Shown here piece by piece: positions 26,951 through 36,401 of a DNA stretch of 64,000 nucleotides. The stretch's first letter is position 1. Each line of letters begins with the position of its first letter. Made by a program: the position numbers and the translations under genes. The notes under the pieces were generated by a model that saw only the letters and a list, made by a program, of their open reading frames with translations, had not been told where the DNA came from and did not search any database. This stretch comes from Paraburkholderia sp. DHOC27 (GTDB taxonomy: Bacteria > Pseudomonadota > Gammaproteobacteria > Burkholderiales > Burkholderiaceae), in assembly GCF_003429005.1 (NCBI RefSeq), contig NZ_QVQV01000007.1:480828-544827 (forward strand), given 5' to 3'.

Positions 26951-29647
26951 TTAGACGGTCATCGGGTTGGGTTTGGCGGGATCAAGGTTGTACTTCTTGA
27001 GCGCCTCGGCGACGACCTTGCGCTCGATCGTCCCTTCGTCAGCCAGTGCGTTCAATGCAGCCACCGTGACCCAGTAACGATCCACCTCGAAGAAGTGGCG
27101 CAGCTTTTCACGGGTGTCCGAACGGCCATAGCCGTCGGTACCCAGTACGACGAACTTCTGCGGCACGAACGCACGGATCTGCTCGGTCAGCGCGCGCACG
27201 TAGTCGGTCGATGCGATGACCGGACCTTGCGCGTCCTTCAGCAGCTTCTCGACGTGCGAGACCTTCTTCTCTTCGGTCGGATGCAGCAGGTTCCAGCGCT
27301 GCACTTCGTGACCTTCGCGCGCCAGTTCCGTGAAGCTCGGCACGCTCCAGAGATCGGCGGCGACGCCCCAGTCGTTCTTCAGCAGGTCGGCGGCGGCGAT
27401 CACTTCGTTGAAGATCGTGCCCGCGCCCATCAGTTGCACGCGCGGCGCCTTCTTGTCGGCCTCGGCCTTGCGGAACGCGTACATGCCCTTGATGATGTCG
27501 GCCGCCACGGAGTCGCCCTGCGGAATCGCCGGGTGCTCGTAGTTCTCGTTCATCACCGTGATGTAGTAGTACACGTCTTCCTGCTCCGCCACCATGCGGC
27601 GCAGGCCGTCCTGCATGATCACGGCGAGTTCGAAACCGAAGGTCGGGTCGTAGCTGATGCAGTTCGGCACCGAAGCCGCCCACAGCAGCGAGTGGCCGTC
27701 TTCGTGCTGCAGGCCTTCGCCGTTCAGCGTCGTGCGTCCGGCGGTACCGCCCAGCAGGAAGCCGCGCGAACGCATGTCGCCCGCCGCCCACGCCAGATCG
27801 CCGATGCGCTGGAAGCCGAACATCGAGTAGAAGATGTAGAACGGAATCATGATCTCGCCGTGCGTCGAATACGACGTCGCGGCTGCGATCCAGTCCGACA
27901 TACCACCGGCTTCGTTGATGCCTTCCTGCAGGATCTGACCGGTTTCCGACTCACGGTAGAACATCAGCTGGTCGGAATCTTCCGGCACGTACTTCTGGCC
28001 TTGCTGATTCCAGATACCAATCTGACGGAACAGACCTTCCATACCGAAGGTACGCGACTCGTCCGGCACGATCGGCACGATGCGTTTGCCGAGCGCCTTG
28101 TCCTTCAGCAGGATGTTCAGGATCCGCACGAACGCCATCGTCGTGGAGATCTCACGGCCTTCGCCCGTGCCCTTCAGCAGCGGCTCGAACACCGCCAGTT
28201 CCGGCACCGGCAGCGACTCGGCCTTCTGGCGACGCGCCGGCAGATAACCGCCGAGGTCCTGACGGCGAGCGCGCATGTACTCGAGTTCCTTCGAACCTTC
28301 TTCGAACGTCAGATACGGCACGTCGACGATCTGTTCGTCGGTGATCGGCAGACGGAACTGGTCGCGGAACTTCTTCAGCTGCTCCACCTGCATCTTCTTC
28401 TGCTGGTGGGTGATGTTCATCGCCTGACCGGCTTCGCCCATGCCGTAGCCCTTGATCGTCTTCGCGAGAATGACGGTCGGCTGGCCCTGCGAATTCGAGG
28501 CTTCCGTGAACGCTGCGTAAATCTTGTGCGGATCGTGACCGCCGCGATTCAGATTCCAGATGTCCTCATCGGACCATTCGGCGACCAGCGCCTTCAGTTC
28601 CGGCGTATTGAAGAAGTGTTCGCGAACATACGCGCCCGACTCCGACTTGTACGTCTGGTATTCGCCGTCCACCACTTCCATCATGCGGCGCATCAGCGCG
28701 CCGGATTTGTCGCGCTGGAACAGCGCATCCCAGCGGCTGCCCCAGATGACCTTGATGACGTTCCAGCCCGCGCCGCGGAATTCGCTTTCGAGTTCCTGGA
28801 TGATCTTGCCGTTACCGCGCACCGGACCGTCGAGGCGCTGCAGGTTACAGTTGATCACGAACACCAGGTTGTCGAGACGCTCGCGGCCGGCCATGCCGAT
28901 CGCGCCGAGCGATTCCGGCTCATCCGTTTCGCCGTCGCCGAGGAACGCCCACACCTTGCGGCCGTCGGTCTTCGCAATGCCGCGCGCCTGCAGGTACTTC
29001 ATGAAGCGCGCCTGATAGATCGCCATGATCGGGCCGAGGCCCATCGAGACGGTCGGGAACTGCCAGAAGTCCGGCATCAGCCACGGGTGCGGATACGACG
29101 AGATGCCCTCGCCGCCCACTTCCTGACGGAAGTTGTCGAGCTGGTTTTCGGTCAGACGGCCGAGCAGGAACGCGCGCGAATACACACCCGGCGACGAATG
29201 GCCCTGCACGAAGATCAGATCGCCGCCATGTTCAGCGGACGGCGCATGCCAGAAGTGGTTGTAGCCGACGTCATACAGCGTGGCGGCCGACGCGAACGAG
29301 GCGATGTGGCCGCCGACGTTGGTTTCCTTGCCGGCGCGCAGCACCATCGCCATTGCGTTCCAGCGGGTGTACGAACGGATGCGGTGTTCGATGTCCTGGT
29401 CGCCGGGGTTCTTGGCCTGGCGCGCGACGGGAATCGTGTTGATGTACGGCGTGTTGGCGGAGAACGGCAGATGTTCGCCATGCACACGCGCAAATTCGAT
29501 TTGTTTCTCGATGAGATAGTGGGCGCGATCGGGGCCCACTGCAGAAATCACGCCATCCAGCGCTTCCAGCCATTCGCCGGTTTCCTGGGGATCGTCGTCT
29601 TTTTCGGCAGCGACATATTTCATGACTTCGTCGGGTACAGCGGACAT
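26951..29647 (-). CDS. aceE: Pyruvate dehydrogenase E1 component (homodimeric)
   Basis: Thiamin-diphosphate enzyme that decarboxylates pyruvate and acetylates the E2 lipoyl group. It has 898 residues (E. coli 887). The ThDP-binding motif lies at about residues 230-270 (FLGDGETDEPESLGAIGMAG ... NCNLQRLDG). It starts MSAVPDEVMKYVAAEKDDD. It is first in the aceE-aceF-lpd operon and divergent from a histidine kinase gene 273 bases away. No PdhR-type GntR regulator is seen nearby. Confidence 0.98.
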   Translation of the reverse strand: MSAVPDEVMKYVAAEKDDDPQETGEWLEALDGVISAVGPDRAHYLIEKQIEFARVHGEHLPFSANTPYINTIPVARQAKNPGDQDIEHRIRSYTRWNAMAMVLRAGKETNVGGHIASFASAATLYDVGYNHFWHAPSAEHGGDLIFVQGHSSPGVYSRAFLLGRLTENQLDNFRQEVGGEGISSYPHPWLMPDFWQFPTVSMGLGPIMAIYQARFMKYLQARGIAKTDGRKVWAFLGDGETDEPESLGAIGMAGRERLDNLVFVINCNLQRLDGPVRGNGKIIQELESEFRGAGWNVIKVIWGSRWDALFQRDKSGALMRRMMEVVDGEYQTYKSESGAYVREHFFNTPELKALVAEWSDEDIWNLNRGGHDPHKIYAAFTEASNSQGQPTVILAKTIKGYGMGEAGQAMNITHQQKKMQVEQLKKFRDQFRLPITDEQIVDVPYLTFEEGSKELEYMRARRQDLGGYLPARRQKAESLPVPELAVFEPLLKGTGEGREISTTMAFVRILNILLKDKALGKRIVPIVPDESRTFGMEGLFRQIGIWNQQGQKYVPEDSDQLMFYRESETGQILQEGINEAGGMSDWIAAATSYSTHGEIMIPFYIFYSMFGFQRIGDLAWAAGDMRSRGFLLGGTAGRTTLNGEGLQHEDGHSLLWAASVPNCISYDPTFGFELAVIMQDGLRRMVAEQEDVYYYITVMNENYEHPAIPQGDSVAADIIKGMYAFRKAEADKKAPRVQLMGAGTIFNEVIAAADLLKNDWGVAADLWSVPSFTELAREGHEVQRWNLLHPTEEKKVSHVEKLLKDAQGPVIASTDYVRALTEQIRAFVPQKFVVLGTDGYGRSDTREKLRHFFEVDRYWVTVAALNALADEGTIERKVVAEALKKYNLDPAKPNPMTV

Positions 29648-29920
29648 GCTCGTCTCCTGAGGATAAGGAACGCTCTTTGAACAGACGACGCGGACGAGTG
29701 TGGCCGCGGCAGCTTCGGCCGATTGTAATAAGGCGCTCGTCGTCTGCGCAACAAAATTTTCGAATTACGAGATCGTTTCTCACAATGCGGAAAATTGTTG
29801 CGGCGCACCCTGATTTGACTGCCCGTCAACGGATACGTCGGCTAGTTTGCGCCGATTTACGCGACTTTCCGCGCTTTTTTGCGCCATTTGCTAGTTGCAC
29901 GCTGCGCTACAATGCCAGCC

Positions 29921-32434
29921 ATGTTGACCGAACGGCTTTTCGCACGCTCGGCGCGACCCGCCAAATCGACGGCGGACTCGTCGCCTTCCAGATGGCACCA
30001 CGGACCGTGGTGGTCGAACTCGTATTTGCTCACGCCACTGCTGTCCATTCTGGTGTTCCTGGTGGTGATGAGCCTGATTCTATGGAGCCTGAACCGGCGC
30101 GAGCAGCAGCAACAGGAAGACACGCTGTACCGCAACGTCGCCTGGGCGCAGCAGCAAATTCGTCTCTCGATGACCGGCGCCCAGGAGCAGATTCAGGCCT
30201 TGGCGCGCGACGTCGTCGCCGGCCACGCGGATCCCCACTCCTTCCAGGTGTCTACCACGGACATCATGCAGGGGCATCCCGAAATTCTTTACATGAACTG
30301 GTACACGGCCGCGCAGCAACCGCGCTGGCCCAATACCGCCATGCCGGTGGCCGGTCAGCGTCTCGCGCGCCCGAGCGACGAGCAGATGGAGGAAGCGGTC
30401 AAGGCCGCCTTCAGCGACGCGCGCACCACCCGCCGCCAGGTTTATTCGCCGCTGATCTACGACGATCTCGGCAACGGCTACCTGACGCTGCAAACCCCGA
30501 TCTACCGCGACCGCGACTTCCTCGGCACGATTGCCGCGGTGTTTTCCGTCGAAGGCATCCTCAAGCACGACATCCCGCCTGAGCTGTCGGCGAAGTACAA
30601 GATCTCGATCATCGACCTGAACAACCGCGAACTGGCCACCACGTCCACGCGGCCGCGCCTGCCGCGCGACATGTTCTACGACCTGCCGCTCGACCCGCCG
30701 GGGCAAGGCGTCTCGGTGCGCGTGTACGCGTTCCCGCAGATGACCAACTTCACCAACAACACGCTCGTGTGGCTGGTGGCGGGTCTGTCGTGCTTCGTGC
30801 TGTGGAGTTTATGGAGCCTGTGGAAACACACGCGCCAGCGCTTCGAGGCGCAGCAGGCGCTGTACGCGGAAGCGTTCTTCCGGCGCGCCATGGAAAACTC
30901 CGTGCTGATCGGCATGCGCGTGCTCGACATGCATGGGCGCATCACGCACGTGAACCCCGCGTTCTGCCGCATGACCGGTTGGGACGAGAGCGATCTGGTC
31001 GGCAAGAATGCGCCCTTCCCCTACTGGCCGCGTGACGCCTATCCCGAGATGCAGCGCCAGCTCGACATGACGCTGCGCGGCAAGGCGCCTTCGTCCGGCT
31101 TCGAGCTGCGCGTGCGGCGCAAGGACGGGTCGCTGTTTCACGCGCGGCTTTACGTGTCGCCGCTGATCGACAGCTCGGGCCGTCAGACCGGCTGGATGTC
31201 GTCGATGACCGACATCACGGAACCGAAGCGCGCCCGCGAAGAGCTTGCCGCCGCCCACGAGCGCTTCACCACCGTGCTCGAAAGTCTCGACGCCGCGGTG
31301 TCCGTGCTGGCCGCCGACGAAGCCGAACTGCTGTTCGCCAACCGCTACTATCGCCACCTGTTTGGCATCCGTCCGGACGGGCATCTGGAATTAGCGGGCG
31401 GCGGGTACGATAGCGCACAGGCGTCGTCCGATTCGATAGATATGGTCGATGCATACGCGGGACTGCCCGCCGCCGCGCTCACCGAAAGCACCGCCGACGC
31501 CCAGGAAGTCTATGTACAGGGCATCCAGAAGTGGTTCGAGGTGCGCCGCCAATACATTCAGTGGGTGGACGGCCATCTGGCGCAGATGCAGATCGCGACG
31601 GACATCACCACCCGCAAGCAGGCGCAGGAACTGGCGCGCCAGCAGGACGAAAAACTGCAGTTCACGAGCCGCCTGATGACGATGGGCGAAATGGCCTCGT
31701 CGCTCGCGCATGAACTGAACCAGCCGCTCGCGGCCATCAATAACTATTGCTCCGGAACCGTGGCACTGGTTAAATCTGGGCGGACCACACCTGACAATCT
31801 GCTGCCGGTGCTCGAAAAGACCGCGCAACAGGCAGTGCGGGCGGGCATGATCATCAAGCGGATTCGCGAGTTCGTGAAGCGCAGCGAGCCGAAACGCCAG
31901 GCCACGCGTGTCGCGGATATCGTCGCGGACGCGGTCGGGCTGGCCGAGATCGAGGCGCGCAAGCGGCGCATTCGCATCGTCACGGAACTGCGTGCGCGGC
32001 TGCCGGTGATCTACGTGGACCCGGTGCTGATCGAGCAGGTGCTGGTGAACCTGCTGAAGAACGCCGCCGAAGCCATGCACGACGCACGGCCGAACGCGGT
32101 GGATCCGGTGATCCGCGTGGTGGTCAAGCTGGATAGCGGCTTTGTTTGCATCAGTGTGGTCGATCAGGGGCCGGGGGTCGACGAGGCGACCGCCGAGCGT
32201 CTGTTTGAACCGTTTTACAGCACCAAGTCCGATGGCATGGGCATGGGGTTGAATATCTGCCGTTCGATTATTGAATCGCATCGCGGCCGCCTGTGGGTGG
32301 TGAACAACGTCGAGTCCGACGGCCACATCACAGGCGCCACGTTCCATTGCAGTCTGCCTATTGGAGAGCCTGACGGCCCGAGCAACGGCGGGTCCGAGGC
32401 GCCGACACCACAAACCGTTACGGGAGAGCTATGA
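29921..32434 (+). CDS. PAS-domain sensor histidine kinase (FixL/DctB-like)
   Basis: Membrane sensor kinase of 837 residues. The first membrane segment is at about residues 33-56 (LLTPLLSILVFLVVMSLILW), and an extracytoplasmic sensor domain runs to about 280. A second membrane segment follows (NNTLVWLVAGLSCFVLWSLW), then two PAS domains (about 325-450 and 460-570). The HisKA phospho-acceptor is H597 (SSLAHELNQPLAAINNY). The HATPase has an N box (NLLKNAAEAM) near 710 and G boxes (DQGPGVDEATAERLF, GMGMGLNICRSI). ATG at 29921 was chosen; 29912 is also possible. It overlaps the response regulator gene by ATGA. Ligand unknown. Confidence 0.93.
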   Translation: MLTERLFARSARPAKSTADSSPSRWHHGPWWSNSYLLTPLLSILVFLVVMSLILWSLNRREQQQQEDTLYRNVAWAQQQIRLSMTGAQEQIQALARDVVAGHADPHSFQVSTTDIMQGHPEILYMNWYTAAQQPRWPNTAMPVAGQRLARPSDEQMEEAVKAAFSDARTTRRQVYSPLIYDDLGNGYLTLQTPIYRDRDFLGTIAAVFSVEGILKHDIPPELSAKYKISIIDLNNRELATTSTRPRLPRDMFYDLPLDPPGQGVSVRVYAFPQMTNFTNNTLVWLVAGLSCFVLWSLWSLWKHTRQRFEAQQALYAEAFFRRAMENSVLIGMRVLDMHGRITHVNPAFCRMTGWDESDLVGKNAPFPYWPRDAYPEMQRQLDMTLRGKAPSSGFELRVRRKDGSLFHARLYVSPLIDSSGRQTGWMSSMTDITEPKRAREELAAAHERFTTVLESLDAAVSVLAADEAELLFANRYYRHLFGIRPDGHLELAGGGYDSAQASSDSIDMVDAYAGLPAAALTESTADAQEVYVQGIQKWFEVRRQYIQWVDGHLAQMQIATDITTRKQAQELARQQDEKLQFTSRLMTMGEMASSLAHELNQPLAAINNYCSGTVALVKSGRTTPDNLLPVLEKTAQQAVRAGMIIKRIREFVKRSEPKRQATRVADIVADAVGLAEIEARKRRIRIVTELRARLPVIYVDPVLIEQVLVNLLKNAAEAMHDARPNAVDPVIRVVVKLDSGFVCISVVDQGPGVDEATAERLFEPFYSTKSDGMGMGLNICRSIIESHRGRLWVVNNVESDGHITGATFHCSLPIGEPDGPSNGGSEAPTPQTVTGEL

Positions 32435-33075
32435 ACAGCCCAGTCACCACCCAGGAAACAGTCTTTGTCGTCGACGACGACGAGGCCGTGCGAGATTCGC
32501 TGCGCTGGCTACTGGAGGCGAACGGGTACCGGGTACAGTGCTTTTCCAGCGCCGAGCAGTTCATCGACGCGTGGCAGCCACACACGCACCCAGGCCAGAT
32601 TGCCTGTCTGATCCTCGACGTGCGGATGTCCGGCATGAGCGGACTCGAGTTGCAGGAACGCCTGATCGCCGACAACGCGTCGCTGCCGATCATCTTCGTG
32701 ACGGGCCACGGCGACGTGCCGATGGCGGTGTCGACGATGAAAAAAGGCGCGATGGATTTCATCGAAAAGCCGTTCGACGAAGCCGAACTGCGCAAGCTGG
32801 TCGAACGCATGCTCGACAAGGCGCGCAGCGAAAGCACCAGCGTGCAGCAACAGCGTGCGGCCGCCGAGCGGCTGGGCAAGCTGACGGCGCGTGAGCATCA
32901 GGTGCTCGAGCGCATCATCGCCGGCCGTCTGAACAAGCAGATCGCCGACGACCTCGGCATCAGCATCAAGACCGTCGAAGCACACCGCGCGAACATCATG
33001 GAAAAGCTGAACGTGAATACGGTCGCTGACCTGCTGCGTCTCGCGTTGTCGAACAAGCCGAAAGAAGCGCAATAA
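32431..33075 (+). CDS. FixJ-family response regulator
   Basis: Two-component response regulator of 214 residues. The receiver domain (about 8-125) has the acidic pair VVDDDE, phospho-acceptor D63 (LILDVRMSGMSG) and KPFD lysine switch. A LuxR-type helix-turn-helix follows at about 145-205 (LTAREHQVLERIIAGRLNKQ and GISIKTVEAHRANIMEKLNV). Its start overlaps the kinase stop (ATGA), so the pair is translationally coupled. Divergent aceE is a possible target, by position only. Confidence 0.95.
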   Translation: MNSPVTTQETVFVVDDDEAVRDSLRWLLEANGYRVQCFSSAEQFIDAWQPHTHPGQIACLILDVRMSGMSGLELQERLIADNASLPIIFVTGHGDVPMAVSTMKKGAMDFIEKPFDEAELRKLVERMLDKARSESTSVQQQRAAAERLGKLTAREHQVLERIIAGRLNKQIADDLGISIKTVEAHRANIMEKLNVNTVADLLRLALSNKPKEAQ

Positions 33076-33095
33076 GCGTACTGGTTGCATGCATG

Positions 33096-33137
33096 CGGGC
33101 TGCGCGGCATGATCGCCCGCAGCCCGTTTCGCTTTTT
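33096..33137 (+). terminator. Terminator after the response regulator
   Basis: Stem CGGGCTGCG / CGCAGCCCG followed by TTTCGCTTTTT. Confidence 0.75.
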
Positions 33138-33596
33138 GCGGCTTGCTCGCAAGCCACTCGTGGCGTTGTCCCGGTTCCGCTGATTCCCCCGATTTCCCCG
33201 ATTCCCCTGATGCCCCTTGGCACCTCGCCGTTTCAATTCCCCGCTGTTTCCCCCCGCTTTCCTGCGAGGCGCCTCGCTGTGCCGCAGGCTGCGCATCAAA
33301 CAACCTGCACTTCGTTCCTTGACTGCCCTGCGCATGCCGCGCGGAACGGATTGCTCGTCTGCCTTGAAACCTGCGCGCCGGTATAATGCTGTACTTCGCT
33401 GCGGCGCGCTTTTCGACACCCGACCGGTTGCTGTTGGAAAACGCCATCGCATCTGGCAAACGCGTTGTCTGAATCGCAGTCTGCACCACGCTTTTCAGTG
33501 CGCCTGAAATGCCACGACGCGCACCGCCGCTCGCCTTCCCGCTCTGCCCATCATCGACCCACGAATCGATCCACAATCGACCATAAGCGACCGACC
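33138..33596. other. Intergenic region upstream of folD
   Basis: About 460 bases. It contains a 9-base tandem repeat (33181-33216) and a candidate -10 TATAAT at 33382-33387 that could serve folD, without a clear -35. No RNA gene or credible ORF was seen. Confidence 0.35.
33181..33216 (+). repeat. 9-bp tandem repeat, four imperfect copies
   Basis: Units TGATTCCCC, CGATTTCCC, CGATTCCCC and TGATGCCCC stand head to tail between the two-component genes and folD. Confidence 0.75.
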
Positions 33597-34454
33597 ATGA
33601 CAGCCAAACTGATCGACGGCAACGCCCTGTCCAAAACCCTGCGCGCCGAAGTCGCCACGCGCGCCGCCGCGCTCACCGCCCGCGGCCATCAACCGGGCCT
33701 CGCGGTGGTACTCGTGGGCGACAACCCCGCCAGCGAAGTCTACGTGCGCAACAAGGTCAAGGCCTGCCAGGACAACGGCCTGTTTTCCTCGTACGACCGC
33801 TACCCGGCCACGCTCTCGGAAGCCGATCTGCTGGCACGTATCGACGAACTGAATCGCGACCCGAAGGTGCACGGCATCCTCGTACAGTTGCCGCTGCCGA
33901 AGCACATCGACAGTCACAAGGTGATCGAAGCAATCGCGCCGGAGAAAGACGTCGACGGTTTTCACGTCGCCAATGCCGGCGCGCTGATGACCGGCAAGCC
34001 GCTGTTTCGCCCCTGCACGCCGTACGGCATCATGAAGATGTTCGAGGCGTACGGGATCGATCTGAAGGGCGCGAATGCAGTGGTGATCGGCCGCTCGAAT
34101 ATCGTCGGCAAACCGATGGCGCTGCTGCTGCTGGAAGCCGGCGCTACCGTCACCATCTGCCATAGCAAGACGCGCGATCTCGCGGCGCATACCCGCCAGG
34201 CCGACGTGGTGGTCGCCGCCACCGGCATGCGCAACATCCTGACGGCGGAGATGGTGAAGCCAGGCGCGACGGTCATCGACGTGGGCATGAACCGCGACGA
34301 GGCCGGCAAGCTGTGCGGCGACGTGGACTTCGCGGGTGTCAAGGAAGTGGCGAGTTACATCACGCCCGTGCCGGGCGGCGTGGGTCCGATGACGATCACG
34401 ATGCTGCTCGTCAATACCATCGAAGCCGCTGAACGCGCGGCGGGTGGCGTTTAA
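33597..34454 (+). CDS. folD: Bifunctional methylene-THF dehydrogenase / methenyl-THF cyclohydrolase
   Basis: Interconverts 5,10-methylene-, methenyl- and 10-formyl-tetrahydrofolate using NADP+. It has 285 residues (E. coli 288). Conserved features are the catalytic-region tyrosine/lysine segment (SEVYVRNKVKACQDNG), the QLPLPKHID motif and the Rossmann-region signature VVIGRSNIVGKPMALLLL. It ends TPVPGGVGPMTITMLL. ATG at 33597 (MTAKLIDGNALSKTLR) was chosen over an in-frame upstream extension. Confidence 0.97.
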   Translation: MTAKLIDGNALSKTLRAEVATRAAALTARGHQPGLAVVLVGDNPASEVYVRNKVKACQDNGLFSSYDRYPATLSEADLLARIDELNRDPKVHGILVQLPLPKHIDSHKVIEAIAPEKDVDGFHVANAGALMTGKPLFRPCTPYGIMKMFEAYGIDLKGANAVVIGRSNIVGKPMALLLLEAGATVTICHSKTRDLAAHTRQADVVVAATGMRNILTAEMVKPGATVIDVGMNRDEAGKLCGDVDFAGVKEVASYITPVPGGVGPMTITMLLVNTIEAAERAAGGV

Positions 34455-34811
34455 CGCGAAGCCGCAGTCGCGGCGCGGCGGAATGCGGGCGGCGCGGTTT
34501 TGTTACGGTGTGGCGGGCGGCGCCACGCTGTATCGCCGCCCCCGCCGGTTTGACCCGCTTCTTCCTCGCTTTTTTCTCGCTTCTTTGCCGCCTCTTTGTT
34601 GTCCCTGCTTCTGTCCGGCTTCTGTCCTGCTTTTTTCGCTTCTTTTTTCTGCTTCTTTCGCTTCTTCGCGGCTCGTTCAAGCTTCTTCCTTGCCGCGCCC
34701 TCGTCTCCTCGCTCATCTTGTGTAGCAGCGCCGCCGTGCAGCGCGCACTGCTCAATCGTTCTGTTCAGACATCGTACTCGGCGCCCACCATCCAGCAGCA
34801 CCACAGCAGCT
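34455..34811. other. Low-complexity pyrimidine-rich region with a possible Lys-rich reading frame
   Basis: Bases 34556-34700 are strongly T/C-rich on the plus strand with repeated CTTCTTT/CTTTTTT runs. On the minus strand a frame ending at 34451 would encode repeated KK/EA segments (KKLERAAKKRKKQKKEAKKA), but it has no convincing start and overlaps the acyltransferase end. Coding status is unclear. Confidence 0.35.
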
Positions 34812-35924
34812 TCAACGCACCGCCGTATCCGTCGACATCGGCACACCCAGCGAGCGCGGCGTGCGTGCAAGACGTCGCCGGCACCAGGTCAGCACGGGCC
34901 GCTCCACGAAGCGCCACGACAGCGCGGCACACCCCAGAATAAACGGCGCTGCGATCAACGTGGCGGTCTGATGATTCAGATGCGGGGCGATGTTCGCCAC
35001 GCATTGCTGAACCATGAAGCCGTACAGATAGATCCCGTAGGAATAGTCGTTGCGCGGCACGAAGCGGTGCAACAGCGGTGTCGTGCCGATCCACATGACG
35101 CCGTACACGAAGGCCAGATAGAACAGCGGTTGCGCGCCGGCGGTGTCGCGAAACACCATGAACACCATCATCAGGCCGAGCGCGCCGAGGCCGTAAAACT
35201 CCAGCCGATCGCGCCAGCCATACAGCAGCATGCCGATCATGAAAAACGGCTCCGGCCAGAACGAATAGCCGCCCGGCTTTTCCGTGAAATCGCGCAGGCC
35301 GATGTCCAGATGCGGCAGGTGCAGCCGCACGGCAAACACGAGCAGCCCGAGCGCGGCGGCAAGCGTGGTGCCCCACCGGTTCGTCAGCAAACCGGCCACG
35401 CCCGTCACGAGCACGATCAGATAGCAGCGCACTTCGATGGGCAGGGTCCACAGCGGCGCGCAGATGTCCGGGTGAAAGCGGTTGGTTTCGAATACGCCCG
35501 GCAGCGCCCAGCCGGACTTCAGCACGATGGTCGAGAAGTTGTCCAGGTTGGCCCAGGTCGCGCCCGAAGCAAAATACTCGCGCAGCGGCAAGGTCGTGAA
35601 CAGCGGTCCGAGAACGAAAATGGTCACGAGCGAGCCGCCCGCCACCGCCGGCCAGATGCGCGCAATGCGCAGCGCGACGAAGCGCGGCGCCGAACGTTGC
35701 CGGTCGAAACTGGCGGTCACCAGCATGCCGCTCATCATGAAGAATGCGTACACGCCGAAGGCCCCGAACCCGTCGAAACCCAGCGCGTTTTGTACCCAAT
35801 CCGTGGTGCCGTCCGGTGCCTGGATGATGTACGAGTGACCGTACACCACCGCGATCGCAGCGAAGAGACGCACGAGGTCGAAGTTGTTGCCTTTGCGCGA
35901 TAGAGCCTGCGAAAGCGGATTCAT
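34812..35924 (-). CDS. Acyltransferase family 3 (OafA/YrhL-like) membrane protein
   Basis: Integral membrane O-acyltransferase of 370 residues with about ten hydrophobic segments. It starts MNPLSQALSRKGNNFDLVRL. The conserved FDLVRLFAAIAVVYGHSYII carries the usual catalytic-region histidine, and RIARIWPAV and LWTLPIEVRCYLIV are also family-typical. A GGGAGAGG ribosome binding site supports ATG 35924 and rules out the longer frame to 36164. It would acetylate or succinylate a surface sugar, but no polysaccharide genes are adjacent, so the substrate is unknown. Confidence 0.9.
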   Translation of the reverse strand: MNPLSQALSRKGNNFDLVRLFAAIAVVYGHSYIIQAPDGTTDWVQNALGFDGFGAFGVYAFFMMSGMLVTASFDRQRSAPRFVALRIARIWPAVAGGSLVTIFVLGPLFTTLPLREYFASGATWANLDNFSTIVLKSGWALPGVFETNRFHPDICAPLWTLPIEVRCYLIVLVTGVAGLLTNRWGTTLAAALGLLVFAVRLHLPHLDIGLRDFTEKPGGYSFWPEPFFMIGMLLYGWRDRLEFYGLGALGLMMVFMVFRDTAGAQPLFYLAFVYGVMWIGTTPLLHRFVPRNDYSYGIYLYGFMVQQCVANIAPHLNHQTATLIAAPFILGCAALSWRFVERPVLTWCRRRLARTPRSLGVPMSTDTAVR

Positions 35925-36401
35925 TGATACCTCTCCCGGATGAACAACGCCGCCGGCCCGTGGGCGTCCGCGCACGTCGGTGTACGTCGGTGTACGTCGG
36001 TGCGCGCCCATGTGCGTCCGTACCGATCGCGCACCAGGCGGGGCCGCCATCGCGCCCGTGGCGCGCAGCCCGCAACCGGCGAACCCGTAGCAGCCGCCCC
36101 TCGGCCAGCGTCGTGTCACGACAATGCCGCAGGGCAGCAAACACCTCCGTTCGGTCGCGCACAAACCGGCGCAAGCCGCGCCGCACGGTCATCTTAGGGT
36201 CACGGCAAAGCGCCCGGCTTTGCGCGTGGCCGCCACCGTCCCAACACCCTTCAACCGCCTGGCGCGCCACGCAAAACCCGAACTTCTGCTAATTTGTGCC
36301 ATAGCCGCATTGGAATCGCCGCGCGCTGCCCCAATAATGTTGTTATCGGGTGCCGCCATGCGCCGCACCCGCCTTTTCACCCGCGTCAGACAGGAAGCCA
36401 C
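35925..36401. other. Intergenic region between divergent acyltransferase and prlC
   Basis: About 475 bases, including a 10-base tandem repeat at 35971-36000 (ACGTCGGTGT-type units, three copies). Promoters for both genes should lie here, but no clear hexamer pair was found. Confidence 0.35.
35971..36000 (+). repeat. 10-bp tandem repeat, three copies
   Basis: CGCACGTCGG followed by two copies of TGTACGTCGG; a fourth degenerate unit may follow. Confidence 0.75.

Noticed and set aside
27095..29680. 861-codon plus-strand frame opposite aceE
   Set aside because: Antisense shadow of a highly conserved gene in high-G+C DNA; His/Arg/Gln-rich translation without a domain.
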